From contig NC_133221.1 of NCBI RefSeq assembly GCF_040436345.1, positions 6,446,663-6,510,662 on the forward strand: a DNA stretch of 64,000 bases, read 5' to 3'. Positions 61,656 to 64,000 of this stretch are shown piece by piece. Positions within the stretch are counted from its first letter, which is position 1; each line of letters opens with the position of its first letter. The translations under genes were made by a program, and so were the position numbers. The stretch comes from Pagrus major. Lineage: Eukaryota; Chordata; Actinopteri; Spariformes; Sparidae. The notes beneath the pieces were generated by a model. It was not told the DNA's origin. It was given only the letters and a program-made list of their open reading frames with translations, and did not search any database.

Positions 61656-62118
61656 ATGGTTAATTCACTGTTAATTAAACGTTAGTTCATAGAAACGAAT
61701 GACGAAATGCTCCATAAAGCATTTATAAAACAATTGTTTATCATAAAGTTGCAGCTGATTATTACAATACTTTGTAAATGGTTAATAAATAACGTGTAGT
61801 TCATCTATAAACATTATCTGGATGGACATTATAGAGCTGCAACTGATGTTTATAAACCTTTACAAATTGCTTAATAAATGGTTTATAAAACATAAAATTC
61901 TTTGTTCTCTTTAGTTTGATTAATTACAAATAAACCATTTATTAAGCTTTTGTAAAGATTTATAAAGATCAGTTGAAACTTCACAACAAACAATCGCTTA
62001 ATAAATGGTTTATAAAGCATTTCATTGTTTGTTAACGGTTAAATAACTATTAAGTAAAGTTAAACTAACCATACATTTACCATTTAGTCACAGTGGTTAT
62101 TCTAAAGTGTTACCTTTG
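61656..62118. mobile_element. Palindromic AT-rich MITE (family E), full copy
   Basis: The right end ttattctaaagtgttacctt is the reverse of a GGTAACACTTTAGAATAA-type start. The arms repeat gcttaataaatggtttataa in both orientations (61870 and 61995 plus, 61932 minus), around a centre near 61900. The partial copy at 11380 shares both ends of one arm. Confidence 0.75.
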
Positions 62119-64000
62119 CTTTAAAAAATATAAACATATATATTGTCTTTGCTGCATTCTGTTTCATCTATAAGAAGTATATAAACAATGAAAAACACAA
62201 AATCAGTTGTTAATAGCTATGAGGACGTCTTTATAAATGTGTTTGTTGTAATCATATACAGTCATAAAACATATAGTCATATATCTTTATGTACATTTAT
62301 AAACAGTTTATGAGCAGATATAATTATTAATAACATATATTATAATCCAGATTCATGAATTTATGAAAACTTTAAACCGATAGTCAGAAATTATAAACAA
62401 TTATAGTTAAAGAAATGTTTAATAATTACTATGAACTTGTTGTAAGCTATTTTAAGTACATCTTTATTTTGAAAATCAATATTTATGAACAATTAAAACC
62501 CTTATTAACACGTGTACCCATCTATCCGTCTTTATTTAGAAAAGCTTGCTGTAACTATGAATTACGTTTGAAGCTGTTGGATGTTGATTATTTAAACAAC
62601 AAAGTCAGCATCTAATTTATGTTGATCATATCTGTGTGCTTATCTGAGCCTGGACCAAGAAGCAGGTTGACTTCTGAATAACTTTGCTGAGTGAAACCTG
62701 GAAACTCTCGACAAAACTACAACATGGACTCGTCTAAAAGGGCCCGTTCTGTGCAGGACTTAATCAAATCATCCACATAATCCAGAAAATGTGTAAAGTA
62801 ATGTTGTGTTGAAGAGGTTGTCAACCATTTACTCCCTAAAGTTAAGTGTTCACTGTTGAGCACTTGTGTGAAATTGTTAACTTGACAGCATAGCAGTTCT
62901 TCTTGCATGAATGTTAGATTTTACACAGAACTTGATGGTTTACGATGGAAACATTTCTATTTTATCATGTAAGAACATTATCAGTCAATACTTTTTAATA
63001 TTATGTAAACATACTCATTAAGTATTTATTACTATGATAATGGGGCTTGAATTAAACCATATTTCTAAAAGAAATCCATGAATAACACATTTTTTAAGAT
63101 ATGTGTATTGATTCATAATTATTTTATATTGTGTCGTAAAAGCTTCATGTGCAAATCACTTAAAGGCAACTTTTAAAGTGGCTTAAACATACATTTAGAT
63201 ATGATAACAAGTATATTGTGTTATCAAACATAATTAACTGTAATCAACCAGTGATAAATGTATATTGAGCTGCAGCAAAGAGCAAATACATTAATAAACA
63301 CATACACACCAAAATGTCCTTATATTTGTTTTACAACTGCATTACAGTGTGCTACAAACCATTAATTGTGTGCATACAGCCAATAAATTCTAAATAGAGG
63401 GAGTTAATTTACTCTCCAGACCATAGATGTGATTACAAAGACAAACAGTCTGGTTCCAGGTTTAAGCAGAACTGCCTGTGGGCTATATTAAGTGATGTTA
63501 ATGTGTTATTTTGAGCCTCCACTTTTGTGTGAAAGCATCTGCCTTTCAGCACCTTGAGATCGAAACGTACCCAGTTGTGGACTAAAGGGGGGAAATGAGA
63601 GGACATAATGCACAGTTGAACACATGATGCATTTACTGTGTCGGTGTGTCTACTTGTGTGTGTGTGTGTGTGTGGGCTCGGTGTACTTGACCTTGGCTGC
63701 TGTAGGACATTTTGGTTCATCAGGAAAGATGATTGTTTCCTTTAAAAGATATTAGGAGGTCTGTGTCTAAAGGAAACTGACATGGCTCCCTGCATCCCTG
63801 ATGGTTTCCACTCCGTTTCTTTTATAGTCACTCAATAGGTATGGGAATAGTGTCCCACCTCAGTATTTATACATTAAGCAAGGTCTCCCTCTCTAGAAAC
63901 AAGAGAGGAGCCATCATTGGCCCTAGAGTATAATTTGTCCCTTGTCCACGTTGTCATCCTTTATCAATAATCACCTTGGAGGGGGTGCTGCTCTTGTTCG
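62119..64000. other. Intergenic DNA, nothing recognised
   Basis: AT-rich at 62120-63420 with many TATAAA/TTATAA words but no recognisable gene. A (TG)n run lies at 63653-63674. The final 400 bases show no coding features. Confidence 0.5.

Overview
This window is nuclear DNA from a vertebrate, almost certainly a spiny-rayed teleost fish. It has short exons with GT/AG introns, AATAAA poly(A) signals, AT- and CA-microsatellites, and many short non-autonomous transposons of types common in teleosts. Three protein genes can be reconstructed exon by exon. They are PFDN4 (prefoldin subunit 4, minus strand, 18.4-21.8 kb), BCAS1 (plus strand, 23.9-40.2 kb) and ZNF217 (plus strand, about 47.9-55.1 kb). 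This is the human 20q13.2 neighbourhood in the same relative order and orientation. CYP24A1, which sits between BCAS1 and PFDN4 in human, is not in the 2.3 kb between the two fish genes.

Layout. 1-18.1 kb is intergenic, with a decayed Tc1-like element, several MITE families and a long AT microsatellite. 18.1-21.8 kb is PFDN4, with a 5'-truncated L1-type LINE in its second intron. 21.8-23.8 kb is a divergent intergenic stretch with one MITE. 23.8-40.2 kb is BCAS1, whose exons are nearly all phase 0 and so freely combinable; its introns carry several foldback transposons. 40.2-47 kb is repeat-rich intergenic DNA. 47-55.1 kb is ZNF217 with a GC-rich promoter region. 55.1-64 kb has no gene and holds repeats and unique, possibly regulatory DNA.

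The most unusual object is a single 3.85-3.88 kb open exon inside BCAS1 (27440-31318). It encodes about 1,290 residues of very acidic protein built from three tandem copies of a 227-281 residue unit. It starts in the BCAS1 frame, contains an ATG in a perfect Kozak context, carries two TQT-type dynein-light-chain motifs near its start, and ends in a stop codon followed 190 bases later by AATAAA. It also has a possible phase-0 donor just before the stop. The locus could therefore make a short BCAS1 (about 509 aa), a long one (about 1,793 aa), a BCAS1-headed acidic protein with its own 3' end (about 1,438 aa), or an independent intronic protein. I do not recall such an exon in mammalian BCAS1.

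The three genes are not a pathway. PFDN4 is a housekeeping chaperone subunit, BCAS1 an oligodendrocyte/myelin-associated protein, and ZNF217 a CtBP-linked repressor. They are neighbours by ancient synteny. All gene names rest on recalled family sequences, not on a search.
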